64,000 nucleotides of DNA, taken from UBA8337 sp965221415. GTDB lineage: Bacteria > Pseudomonadota > Alphaproteobacteria > RS24. The stretch spans positions 992,001-1,056,000 of the forward strand of contig OZ244887.1 in NCBI GenBank assembly GCA_965221415.1, read 5' to 3'. Shown one piece after another: positions 56,042 to 64,000 of this stretch. The notes beneath the pieces are model-generated. The model saw only the letters and a program-made list of their open reading frames with translations. It was not told where the DNA came from and did no database searches. The position numbers and the translations under genes are program-made. Numbering within the stretch: position 1 is the first letter of the stretch; each line of letters opens with the position of its first letter.

Positions 56042-56833
56042 ATGTCAACAACACGCCCCATTGACCGCATTTTAACGATCATGGCTGCCTTGCGCGCTCC
56101 CGAAACGGGATGCCCGTGGGATTTACAGCAAGATTTCGAGTCCATCGCGCCCTATACGCTGGAAGAAGCCTATGAAGTGGTCGATGCCATCGAGCGCGGT
56201 GACATGGCCGATTTGCAAGATGAACTAGGCGACCTTCTGCTACAGGTCGTCTTTCATGCGCAAATGGCTGAAGAAGCCGGTCTCTTTACCTTTGATGATG
56301 TCGCTGCGGGGATTTCTGACAAAATGACGCGACGGCACCCGCATGTATTCGCCGACCAGACGGACACGACAGCCGAAGCTGTTGCCCAGAGCTGGGACGA
56401 CATCAAGGCGGCCGAAAAAGAGGCATCCGAAAGCCTACTCGATGACGTGCCTATCCCCCTACCCGCGTTGAGTCGTGCGGTGAAGCTGCAAAAGCGTGCT
56501 GCGCGTATCGGCTTTGATTGGACAGAGCCCGCCCCTATTTTCGACAAATTGGACGAAGAACTGCGCGAATTACGCGACGCTATGCAGCACGGCGACCCAG
56601 ACGCTATCGAGGACGAATATGGCGATGTGCTGTTTGTCATCGCCAATCTGGCACGCCATCTGGATATCGACCCAGAAAAAGCCCTGCGGCGCGGCAATGC
56701 GAAATTCACCCGTCGATTTCAAAGCGTAGAGCGTCAGGCGCGTGCCGAAAACGACAATTTATCGGCCTTCTCCCTTGACGCGCTAGAAGTGTTTTGGCAG
56801 CGCGCCAAAGCGGAAGAAAAGGACATCAAATAG
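56042..56833 (+). CDS. mazG: Nucleoside triphosphate pyrophosphohydrolase MazG
   Basis: MazG hydrolyses (d)NTPs to monophosphates and pyrophosphate, cleaning the nucleotide pool. Two MazG domains are visible. The first has CPWDLQQDFESIAPYTLEEA (with metal-binding E41, E42, E45, D48) followed by DELGDLLLQVVFHA; the second has LDEELRELRDAM and IEDEYGDVLFVIANLARHL. The length from the chosen ATG (263 residues) fits the family; an upstream ATG at 55985 would add 19 residues that look unlike MazG. The ribosome binding site is weak. It is convergent with hfq, with only five bases between the stops. Confidence 0.93.
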   Translation: MSTTRPIDRILTIMAALRAPETGCPWDLQQDFESIAPYTLEEAYEVVDAIERGDMADLQDELGDLLLQVVFHAQMAEEAGLFTFDDVAAGISDKMTRRHPHVFADQTDTTAEAVAQSWDDIKAAEKEASESLLDDVPIPLPALSRAVKLQKRAARIGFDWTEPAPIFDKLDEELRELRDAMQHGDPDAIEDEYGDVLFVIANLARHLDIDPEKALRRGNAKFTRRFQSVERQARAENDNLSAFSLDALEVFWQRAKAEEKDIK

Positions 56834-56838
56834 GCTAT

Positions 56839-57072
56839 TTACGCGATAGCAATTTCGACTGACTGCGTCGGCATGACGGTTGAAATGCCGTGCTTGTAAA
56901 CAAGCTGCGCATGACCATCACGACTCAGCACCATTGAAGTTGCATCTACCCAAGTGATTGTGCCTTGAAGTTTTACACCATTTACCAAGAAAATTGTCAG
57001 CGCAAGATTACGCTCGCAAACATGGTCAAGGAATGACGCTTCTAAAGTATCTTTGTTTAAATCTAATGACAT
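56839..57072 (-). CDS. hfq: RNA chaperone Hfq
   Basis: The 77-residue protein has the Sm1 motif LTIFLVNGVKLQGTI and the Sm2 motif LVYKHGISTV, where the more usual sequence is YKHAIST. It ends about 10 residues after the Sm fold, without a long C-terminal tail, as in many alphaproteobacteria. Hfq forms a hexameric ring that pairs small RNAs with mRNAs. The gene follows dat in the same direction with a 141-base gap. On the minus strand GGGGT lies before the ATG as a weak ribosome binding site. The usual downstream partner hflX is absent; mazG follows on the opposite strand. Confidence 0.93.
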   Translation of the reverse strand: MSLDLNKDTLEASFLDHVCERNLALTIFLVNGVKLQGTITWVDATSMVLSRDGHAQLVYKHGISTVMPTQSVEIAIA

Positions 57073-57123
57073 ATTGGTTACCCCAAATTATTCTACGGCT
57101 AATGAGACTTCTTATTTGCTTAG

Positions 57124-57167
57124 CCTGTTACTACATTGATGCGAATCTCACCTCGCATCATTACAGG
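57124..57167 (-). promoter_or_regulatory. Hairpin in the dat-hfq gap
   Basis: GATGCGA (57138-57144) pairs with TCGCATC (57153-57159) around an eight-base loop. An outer pair CCTGT (57124-57128) with ACAGG (57163-57167) extends it across an internal loop. It lies 51-95 bases upstream of the hfq start. No T-run follows on either strand, so a simple terminator is unlikely; an hfq leader structure or operator is possible. Confidence 0.4.
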
Positions 57168-57213
57168 TTAATTTTACACTCAACCAATGTGACAATCAAA
57201 GTGTTTTTTTCGA

Positions 57214-58074
57214 CTAATAGTTGTAATGATTTGTGACATCTTCATAAGCGGTTGCCAATTTTTGCGCCACGGGTCCCGGCTGACCCGTCCCGATGATGTC
57301 GCCATCAATCTCCACAACCGGAAACACCGCCATGGTAGAAGCGGTCGAAAAGGCTTCTTTTGCAGCCAAGGCTTCGGCCAAAGTGAAGGCTTGCTCAACA
57401 AGATCTAAGCCCGTCTCAGCAACACATTCCAGTAGAATCTGACGGATAATTCCGTTCAAAATATCAGCTTCGGCGGGGCGTGTGCGCAACCGCCCTTTGG
57501 CATCGACAATCCATGCATTGGTAGCAGCCCCTTCGGTCACAAATCCTTGCGCGTCGATTTGCCAAGCCTCTTGAACTTGCGCATCGCGTGCTGCCTGACG
57601 CGCCAAAACATTCGGCAATAAATTGAGCGATTTAATGTCACAACGCGCCCAACGTTGGTCAGGAACGCAAATAACCCGTATGCCGTCGCGCATGATTCGT
57701 TCTCGATGCGTCGGCGCAATCGGCCGCGCCGTCATCACCACAACCGGTCGCAGCGCGGAAGAAAAGCTATGCTCGCGCGGTGCCGTACCGCGTGTCACTT
57801 GCATATAAAGCAGCCCGTTTTTCACTAAATTACGGCGGATGGTCTCGCGCATCACCACCTTGAAAGCGGCACGCGACATCGGTTCGCAAATCCCAATTTC
57901 GCCCAATGAAAAGGCCAGCCTATCTAAATGACGCTCTTCATCGAGCAGGTGGCCGTCACGAATCGCGCAGACCTCGTAAACGCCATCGGCAAACTGATAG
58001 CCCCTATCCTCAACCATAATCCCCGGCTGATTCAGCGGCTGGTAGCGTCCATCAATATATGCAATTCGGGTCAT
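57214..58074 (-). CDS. dat: D-amino acid aminotransferase (PLP fold type IV)
   Basis: The 286-residue protein is a class IV aminotransferase. The PLP lysine is K148 in CDIKSLNLLPNVLA, the D-alanine transaminase context, and EGAATNAWIVDAKG is the conserved cofactor-binding segment. The N-terminal YIDGRYQPLNQPGIMVEDRG is also typical. The enzyme interconverts D-amino acids and 2-oxo acids, supplying D-glutamate or D-alanine for peptidoglycan. It lies 21 bases after trkH in the probable ntrYX-trkAH-dat operon and before hfq, the usual order in alphaproteobacteria. A branched-chain transaminase assignment is less likely given the DIKSLN motif. Confidence 0.92.
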   Translation of the reverse strand: MTRIAYIDGRYQPLNQPGIMVEDRGYQFADGVYEVCAIRDGHLLDEERHLDRLAFSLGEIGICEPMSRAAFKVVMRETIRRNLVKNGLLYMQVTRGTAPREHSFSSALRPVVVMTARPIAPTHRERIMRDGIRVICVPDQRWARCDIKSLNLLPNVLARQAARDAQVQEAWQIDAQGFVTEGAATNAWIVDAKGRLRTRPAEADILNGIIRQILLECVAETGLDLVEQAFTLAEALAAKEAFSTASTMAVFPVVEIDGDIIGTGQPGPVAQKLATAYEDVTNHYNY

Positions 58075-58095
58075 CTCGTGTTCCGCTCAGCTAAA

Positions 58096-59544
58096 CTACC
58101 GCATAGAGCGCCAAAAAGATGACGTAAATAAGACCATCAGAACCAACAGCTCAATGCGTCCTGCAATCATTAACAGGGCGATGATGATTTGCAAGGCATC
58201 ACTCATCACAGCATAGCTAGTTGCGGTATGACCCATAATCGCCAGATTATTGCTCAACGCGCCCAGCACAATCGGCCACGCATCCGCTAGCGTAATGCCA
58301 AACAAGCCGAGCAGCAGTACCGCCGCCGAGGCAAGCAGAATAAACACCGCCGTATAAGCCCACGCGGCGGTAAAATCGTCTTTCTCAAGACGCCGCCCCT
58401 GCAGCTGTACGGGATGAACCGATGACGGGTAAGATAATTTGCTCAATTGGCTGCCCAAATCTTTGACGAGGATTATCGCGCGCATCACCTTCACCCCGCC
58501 GCCCGTTGACATCGCCATGCCGCCGATAAGCACTGGCACCATCAGCCAGACAATCGGCCAATGCGCCAAAGCACCATCGGGCAGAAAGTTAAATCCCGCC
58601 GTACTATGCACAGCGATAGAATGCATCAAAACAGCATCTAGTCTTAACCCCGTGGCAGAGGGCGACAGAACAAAAAAGCTCATCGCGGCATAGCCAATAA
58701 TCAGCGCGACAAATACGCGAAACTCGATGTCGCGAAATATCCGCGCCGCATATTTACTCATTTTGACAACCAGCAAAAGCGGAATACTCAGCGCCCCGAT
58801 AAAGCTTAAAATAGTGACGCTCACCTGCGCACCATATGGTAAATAGCTCGCCAGACTTTGCGTATGCACGCTCATGCCGCTGGTCGATATCGCCGCCAGA
58901 CTGAGGCACAGCGCATCGAAAGCGGGCGTGCCAAACGCCACCATGCTCAAAAACCCAAGCACTGTCAGCAGTCCATAAACCGGAAAAATCAACCGCAACG
59001 GTCGCCCCAAACGCGAGGTCAGCGCGGCACCCTCTTCGTGCTGCAAAAGCGGATTACCCGTGAGCGTAATGCCGCCAATGTTAAACGGGGCGAGCACCGC
59101 CACCGCGAACACCAGCGTCCACATGCCGCCGAGCCAGCTGAGCAAAGCGCGCCATAGTAAAATCGGGGATGCCTCGGCTTGCGGCACGACCAACATAGAC
59201 GCGCCCGATGTGGTGAGTGCCGAGACCGCCTCGAAATACGCCGCCACGAAGCTGTCAATTTGTGTCGCGCCGACCAGAGGAAGTGCTGCCAGAAACGGCA
59301 GCAGTGTCCAGAACAGAACCATAATCAGCAGCAGATCAATGCCGCGCGCATTATGGCGACGCGTACCAATGCCCGACAAAAGCAGCGCGCCTGAAACAAA
59401 AGCGGTGAGCATAAGCCCGATGGTAAAATTGCCCGCATGATAGAAAGTCGCATCAAGCAGGCTCATAATCCACGGCAGAACCATCAGACCAGCAATCATA
59501 CAACCGCCATATCCAAGGGCAAAAAGAATGGCACCTAAGCGCAT
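58096..59544 (-). CDS. trkH: Potassium uptake protein TrkH
   Basis: The 482-residue inner-membrane protein has about ten hydrophobic segments and four degenerate selectivity-filter loops: ALTTSGASMLVV, LAAISTSGMSVHT, AVHSTAGFNFLPD and ALSNNLAIMG. TrkH is the channel-like subunit of the Trk K+ uptake system and works with TrkA, whose gene ends three bases upstream. The start ATG is tightly coupled to the trkA stop. Confidence 0.95.
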   Translation of the reverse strand: MRLGAILFALGYGGCMIAGLMVLPWIMSLLDATFYHAGNFTIGLMLTAFVSGALLLSGIGTRRHNARGIDLLLIMVLFWTLLPFLAALPLVGATQIDSFVAAYFEAVSALTTSGASMLVVPQAEASPILLWRALLSWLGGMWTLVFAVAVLAPFNIGGITLTGNPLLQHEEGAALTSRLGRPLRLIFPVYGLLTVLGFLSMVAFGTPAFDALCLSLAAISTSGMSVHTQSLASYLPYGAQVSVTILSFIGALSIPLLLVVKMSKYAARIFRDIEFRVFVALIIGYAAMSFFVLSPSATGLRLDAVLMHSIAVHSTAGFNFLPDGALAHWPIVWLMVPVLIGGMAMSTGGGVKVMRAIILVKDLGSQLSKLSYPSSVHPVQLQGRRLEKDDFTAAWAYTAVFILLASAAVLLLGLFGITLADAWPIVLGALSNNLAIMGHTATSYAVMSDALQIIIALLMIAGRIELLVLMVLFTSSFWRSMR

Positions 59545-59547
59545 GGG

Positions 59548-60921
59548 CTATTTCTTTTCCTTGCTCCGCAGCAGGCTCTCAAACTGCTCGATACCATCGG
59601 CCATGACAAACATCACGACGCGGTCACCCGATTTCAGCTCAAGCCCGCCGCGTGGCATAATCAATTCGCCTTTGCGCCAAACAATCCCGACCCGCATATT
59701 ATCGCCAAAGTCCAAATCGCTCAGCTTTGTGCCACTAATCGGTGAGCCTTCGGTAATCTCTGCTTCTAGCACCTCCGCCGACTCGTCGCTGACGGCATGC
59801 ACACGCGAAACATTGCCGCGCCGCACATGTCCCAACACTGACGACACAGTGATAGAACGCGGATTGATAGCGACTTCCATCCCAAATTGGCCGGCCAGAT
59901 TCTGAAAGCTATTATCGTTCACCAGACACAGGCTACGGCTGCACCCTTCTTGCAGCGCGAGCATAGCGGTCAGCACATTGATTTGGTCATCATTGGTCAA
60001 CGCCAAAACCAAATCGGTTTCGCGCACCCCCGCTTCGGCAAGAATCTCAGGCGACAGCCCACTGCCCTGCAGCACAATCGAGCGCGACAGTTTCTCCGCC
60101 ACAAAACGCGCACGGGATTCGTCGCTCTCAATCAGGCTGAGCGCATAGCGTCCTGCTTGGTCGTCAAGGCCGCTTGCCACCTGAAAACCAATATTGCCGC
60201 CGCCGACAATCACGATGCGGCGCGCCTCGCGTTCTTCATGGCCAAATATTTTAAGCGTGCGTTCGGTGTCGCTACTTGCGGTCACAAGAAAAGTCTCGTC
60301 GCCCGGTTGCACTGTGTCATCAAAGGCCGGCACATAGACCTTGCCCTCGCGCCGCAGCCCAACGACAATCGCCCGCAAATCTGGAAACAGACCCGTCAAT
60401 TGGTTGAGCGGTGTATCAATCACCGGACAATCATCCTCAATGATAACGCCAATCATTTCAGCCTCGCCATTCAAGAACGCCGCGCTATCAAAAGCACCCG
60501 GCAAAGCGAGGCGACGCATAACGGACTCGGCCACTTCGGTTTCGGGCGAAATAATGACATCGATAGGAATCGCGTTATCGGCAAATAATTGCGTCCACCG
60601 ACCCGATAGATAATTGCCATCGCGGACGCGGGCAATCGTTTTGGGAATTTTGAACAATGTTTTGGCGACTTGGCACGTCACCATATTGACTTCATCGGAT
60701 GCTGTCACGGCAATCAGAACATCAGCGTCCGCCGCGCCGGCTTGTTCTAATACTTCGGGATGCCCGCCATGGCCTAAAATGGGGCGCACGTCGAGCGTAT
60801 CCGAAATCCGTTGCATCAGCGAAGCCTCACGGTCGACGACCGTAACCTCGTTACCTTCTCCAGCCAAATGACGGGCAATGCCGAAGCCGACTTGCCCCGC
60901 CCCACACACAATGACTTTCAT
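59548..60921 (-). CDS. trkA: Trk system potassium uptake regulatory protein TrkA
   Basis: The 457-residue peripheral protein contains two RCK_N nucleotide-binding domains, at the start (VIVCGAGQVGFGIARHLAGE) and near the middle (IVIVGGGNIGFQVASGLDDQ), each followed by a TrkA_C domain, for example EITEGSPISGTKLSDLDFGD. It gates TrkH in response to NAD(H) or nucleotides. AAGGA lies about eight bases before the ATG at 60921. It follows ntrX by 20 bases. Confidence 0.96.
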   Translation of the reverse strand: MKVIVCGAGQVGFGIARHLAGEGNEVTVVDREASLMQRISDTLDVRPILGHGGHPEVLEQAGAADADVLIAVTASDEVNMVTCQVAKTLFKIPKTIARVRDGNYLSGRWTQLFADNAIPIDVIISPETEVAESVMRRLALPGAFDSAAFLNGEAEMIGVIIEDDCPVIDTPLNQLTGLFPDLRAIVVGLRREGKVYVPAFDDTVQPGDETFLVTASSDTERTLKIFGHEEREARRIVIVGGGNIGFQVASGLDDQAGRYALSLIESDESRARFVAEKLSRSIVLQGSGLSPEILAEAGVRETDLVLALTNDDQINVLTAMLALQEGCSRSLCLVNDNSFQNLAGQFGMEVAINPRSITVSSVLGHVRRGNVSRVHAVSDESAEVLEAEITEGSPISGTKLSDLDFGDNMRVGIVWRKGELIMPRGGLELKSGDRVVMFVMADGIEQFESLLRSKEKK

Positions 60922-60941
60922 GCACCTGTTCCTTGTTATAC

Positions 60942-62336
60942 CTATACGGTGCTTTTAGCATGATTACCGCCAGATATACCAAGGGATTTCATTTTACGAT
61001 GTAACGCCGAACGCTCCATACCTACGAATTCTGCGGTTCTCGAGATATTTCCCGAAAAACGGTCGATTTGCGCAACGAGGTAATCGCGTTCAAAACACTC
61101 ACGCGCATCGCGCAATGGCAGTGACATGATATGGCGCGACTCGCCGACATTTTCAGCGACATCCGTATCGGACAAAATATCCCTCGGCAGATGCTCGAGG
61201 GTGAGCTGGTCGCTGGCCACCGCGTGACTGGTCAGCATCATATGCTCTACGCAGTTGCGAAGCTGGCGCACATTGCCCGGCCAATCATATGATTGCAGCA
61301 CGGCCATCACATCATCGGTCGCATCGCGCACGGGCATATTCATTTGCACCGATACCGTGTTGATAAAATAATTGACCAGATACGGAATATCATCGCGCCG
61401 ATTGGTAAGCCCCGGCACATCCAGAGTCACCACATTAAGGCGATGATATAAATCCTCGCGCAGGTTGCCTTCGCGAATACGCTGTTCAACATCGCCGCTA
61501 CACGATGACAAAACACGCGCGTCAATTTTAACGATTTGCTTGCCGCCAACACGCTTGACGCCGCCATCAACGAGCATTTTCAAAATCGCCTTTTGTTGCT
61601 TTTGCGGAAACGTACATATTTCATCAAGATATAACGTGCCGCCATGTGCCTGCTCAAACAGACCCGCTTCGACTTCGCCGTCATCCTCGCAGCCAAAAAG
61701 CAGGCGGTCGATTTGCTCGTCATCCTCGCCCATCATGGTGGCATGCACACCGATAAAATTATTCGTGGCACGCGGCGAACTCGCATGTAATTGACGCGCG
61801 GCGGCTTCCTTACCCGCACCCGACGGCCCGATAAGCATCACGCGGCTATTCGATTGCGCCAGCTTTTCGATTTTCGTCGTCAACTGTTCCATCGCCGAAG
61901 CGCTGCCAATCAGCGAAAACTGCACCGATGTACGACGTTTCAACTCGGTGTTCTCACGCTGCAAACGCGCCGCTTCAATCGCGCGGCTGACCGTGACCAA
62001 TAATTTGTCAGACTTAAACGGCTTCTCGATATAATCATACGCGCCTGCGCGAATGGCCGCGACCGCCGTGTCGATATTGCCGTGGCCTGAAATCACCACG
62101 ACGGGCAGGCTCGGATAGCGTTCGCGCAAAATATTTAAAATTTCCAAACCGTCCAAACGGCTGCCTTGGAGCCAGACATCAAGCAAAACCATCGCCGGAC
62201 ACCGACGGGTGATTTCGCGCAAAGCACTGTCGCTATCGGTAGCCACGCGTACTTCATAGCCTTCGTCTTCTAACACACCCGCAACCAAGTCGCAGATATC
62301 TACTTCATCATCAACAATTAACACATCTCCAAACAT
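60942..62336 (-). CDS. ntrX: Nitrogen-regulation response regulator NtrX
   Basis: From the chosen start the protein has 464 residues. The receiver domain opens with MFGDVLIVDDEVDICDLV, with the phosphoacceptor Asp in MVLLDVWLQG and Lys in EKPFKSD. The AAA+ domain has Walker A GPSGAGKE and Walker B GGTLYLDEICT; the GAFTGA loop that contacts sigma-54 is replaced by an unrelated acidic stretch, as is normal for NtrX. The C-terminal helix-turn-helix is NISRTAEFVGMERSALHRKM. The reading frame extends 33 codons upstream into ntrY, but GAGG seven bases before the ATG at 62336 and the family N-terminus fix the start. The ntrY stop and ntrX start share one base (TGATG). Confidence 0.95.
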   Translation of the reverse strand: MFGDVLIVDDEVDICDLVAGVLEDEGYEVRVATDSDSALREITRRCPAMVLLDVWLQGSRLDGLEILNILRERYPSLPVVVISGHGNIDTAVAAIRAGAYDYIEKPFKSDKLLVTVSRAIEAARLQRENTELKRRTSVQFSLIGSASAMEQLTTKIEKLAQSNSRVMLIGPSGAGKEAAARQLHASSPRATNNFIGVHATMMGEDDEQIDRLLFGCEDDGEVEAGLFEQAHGGTLYLDEICTFPQKQQKAILKMLVDGGVKRVGGKQIVKIDARVLSSCSGDVEQRIREGNLREDLYHRLNVVTLDVPGLTNRRDDIPYLVNYFINTVSVQMNMPVRDATDDVMAVLQSYDWPGNVRQLRNCVEHMMLTSHAVASDQLTLEHLPRDILSDTDVAENVGESRHIMSLPLRDARECFERDYLVAQIDRFSGNISRTAEFVGMERSALHRKMKSLGISGGNHAKSTV

Positions 62337-64000
62337 CACAATTCCTCTAACTCTCTCGACTGCCCCGCCATTTGTTTGTTCAGCAGAGGAAACACCATCT
62401 GCACTTTTGCGCCCGTCCCGCCAGACAAACACCATGGCGCGTCTTCAAGCTTCAGCTTGCCGCCATGATCTTCAATCACCTTTTTCACGATAGACAGACC
62501 AAGACCCGTCCCTTCTTCGCGCGAGGTGTTATAAGGTTCTAACAATGCATAGCGATCTTTTTCTGGCCATCCGGGCCCGCTATCTGCAATCGCGACTGAG
62601 ATTTGCGCCGCATCTTCTTGCACTGTTATTTCGATAAATTTCTCATCACCGCCGAGCATTGCCGCTTCGCCCGCGTTTTTGAGAATATTGGTCAATGCCT
62701 GACTGATAAGGCGACGGTCGCCATGCATGATGACTTTATCTGGACACTCGACCCGATATTCGACATCGCGCTGCGCCACGCGCTGCAATAAAACCGCCTG
62801 AGTCAGAACGTCGTTTAAATTAAAGCTGCCCATCACCGCCGTTGGCATACGCGCAAAAGCGGCGAACTCATCAACCATCTGGCCAATATCTTCAACTTGG
62901 CGAATAATCGTCTCGGTGCATTTGCGGAAAATATCGGCGGTTTCGCCAACATCATTGCCATATTTAAACTGCAAGCGCTCTGCCGAAAGCTGAATCGGGG
63001 TCAGCGGATTTTTAATCTCATGCGCAATCCGCCGCGCAATATCCGACCAAGCCGCGTTGCGCTGTGCGGTCAGCAAATCAGTGACATCATCAAACGTTAT
63101 CACCACACCGCCTTGCGGGCCATCGATACACGCCGCCGATGCCTGAATGGTCAGCCCCTTGGTTTTCGCATGGGGCAAATTAACCTGCTCGGTGACCAGC
63201 CCGCGCATTTGTTCGGCACCTTCTAAGAGGCTCACAAAATCTGGCATCACAAGCGCCAGAGGCTGACCGATGAGTTGGTTCGGCATCACCTCATATAACT
63301 CACCTGCGGCTTCATTCGCATGGTTAATAACACCATTTTCATCGATGCCGACAACGCCCGAACTCACGCCGTGCAAAACCGTCTCGGTAAACCGCGCCCG
63401 CTCATCCAAATCATTTTGCTGCGACCCAAGACGTTCAGCCATTTCGTTAAAAGTTTCAGCTAGCTCGTCAATCTCGCCATTGCTCGTGGCAGTTGTGCGT
63501 ACACGGCTTTGCAAATCACCCTCGCCTAAGCGGCGTGCTGCATAAATCAATCGCCCGATAGGAATGACCAAACGGTCGGCCAAAGACAGGCCGAGCCAAA
63601 TCGCCGACAGCAAAATAACCAAAGTCATCACAATATAAATCAGGGCAAATGTCAGTTGCGTTTCAAACCGCCGTCGTTCCATGGCGGAATAGTCGCGCAC
63701 CGCCGCTTCGGTTTGCACCAATTGCTGCATGACATTGGCCGATAAAATACGCGTCGCATAAAGATATAAGTCCGAGGTGCCCGATATTTTGCGCAAGCCC
63801 AATATCTGCGCTTTCGATGTCGCGGTTAAAATCACCGTATTATTGCGCGCCGCCGAAAAGGCTTCCGGTCGCGGCAGGGTCGTCAAAATCGTTTCCTCTG
63901 GCGATGCCGCCACAAGCACATCGCCTTGGTCGTTGATAATCAGAGCTTGCGGAATTTTACGCAATCCCGTTTGCGCCTGTATGAATTGCATAAAGCGCTG
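62336..64000 (-). CDS. ntrY: Nitrogen-regulation sensor histidine kinase NtrY (5' end outside window)
   Basis: The frame is open to the right edge, so roughly the N-terminal quarter, including the first membrane helices, is missing; family members are about 740 residues. Visible in order: periplasmic-sensor remainder, a membrane segment (FALIYIVMTLVILLSAIWLG), a HAMP linker, a PAS domain (FTETVLHGVSSGVVGIDENG), the phosphoacceptor His in RRIAHEIKNPLTPIQLSAER, and the ATPase part with N, G1 and G2 boxes (NILKNAGEAA, ADSGPGWP, GTGLGLSIVKKV). It phosphorylates NtrX and is linked to nitrogen, redox and envelope control in this class. The operon continues into ntrX, trkA, trkH and dat. Confidence 0.95.
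   Translation of the reverse strand, partial: QRFMQFIQAQTGLRKIPQALIINDQGDVLVAASPEETILTTLPRPEAFSAARNNTVILTATSKAQILGLRKISGTSDLYLYATRILSANVMQQLVQTEAAVRDYSAMERRRFETQLTFALIYIVMTLVILLSAIWLGLSLADRLVIPIGRLIYAARRLGEGDLQSRVRTTATSNGEIDELAETFNEMAERLGSQQNDLDERARFTETVLHGVSSGVVGIDENGVINHANEAAGELYEVMPNQLIGQPLALVMPDFVSLLEGAEQMRGLVTEQVNLPHAKTKGLTIQASAACIDGPQGGVVITFDDVTDLLTAQRNAAWSDIARRIAHEIKNPLTPIQLSAERLQFKYGNDVGETADIFRKCTETIIRQVEDIGQMVDEFAAFARMPTAVMGSFNLNDVLTQAVLLQRVAQRDVEYRVECPDKVIMHGDRRLISQALTNILKNAGEAAMLGGDEKFIEITVQEDAAQISVAIADSGPGWPEKDRYALLEPYNTSREEGTGLGLSIVKKVIEDHGGKLKLEDAPWCLSGGTGAKVQMVFPLLNKQMAGQSRELEEL

Noticed and set aside
62337..62435. A 33-codon N-terminal extension of NtrX
   Set aside because: It lies inside ntrY, does not resemble a receiver domain, and a good ribosome binding site precedes the ATG at 62336.

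Overview
The window looks like a chromosomal segment of an alphaproteobacterium, probably marine. The evidence is the housekeeping gene order (DUF502 gene, recG, sdhE, mfd; and ntrY-ntrX-trkA-trkH-dat-hfq), which is typical of that class. The exact lineage cannot be fixed by reading; a SAR116-like or related marine group is a guess.

Region 1 (1-43458) is almost pure coding sequence for four giant, tandem, same-strand genes of at least 1963, 4755, 3385 and 4286 residues. The first is cut by the left edge. All are built from about 60 cadherin-like domains, about 28 copies of a roughly 110-130 residue module that I do not recognise (called the FTGR module here), six discoidin-like beta-sandwich inserts, and RTX-like segments. 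Genes 2-4 start with the same 1.2 kb sequence, nearly identical at the DNA level. None of these three has a Sec signal peptide. Only genes 1 and 4 end in an RTX-like tail; genes 2 and 3 stop after a cadherin-like domain. Gene 2 carries two RTX-like tails internally, as if several genes had fused. No type I secretion genes lie in the window. The proteins are best read as very large, calcium-stabilised surface or secreted adhesins.

Region 2 (43459-50044) is a DNA-repair and housekeeping block: a DUF502 membrane protein gene abutting giant gene 4, convergent recG, then divergent sdhE and mfd. Region 3 (50037-52429) has a FrnE-like DsbA-family gene convergent with mfd, then tatD and a metallo-beta-lactamase-fold hydrolase gene with overlapping stop and start codons. 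Region 4 (52520-55939) is a small accessory unit: a type IV prepilin-like gene followed 12 bases later by a large Sec-exported, cysteine-containing protein of unknown function. Region 5 (56042-64000) holds mazG convergent with hfq, and on the minus strand a compact probable operon ntrY-ntrX-trkA-trkH-dat, followed by hfq. ntrY is cut by the right edge.

The most interesting material is Region 1: the undescribed FTGR module, the repeat-driven gene family with signs of fusion and loss of secretion tails, and a conserved CtrA-box-like motif upstream of giant genes 3 and 4. No tRNA, rRNA, CRISPR array or insertion sequence was seen.
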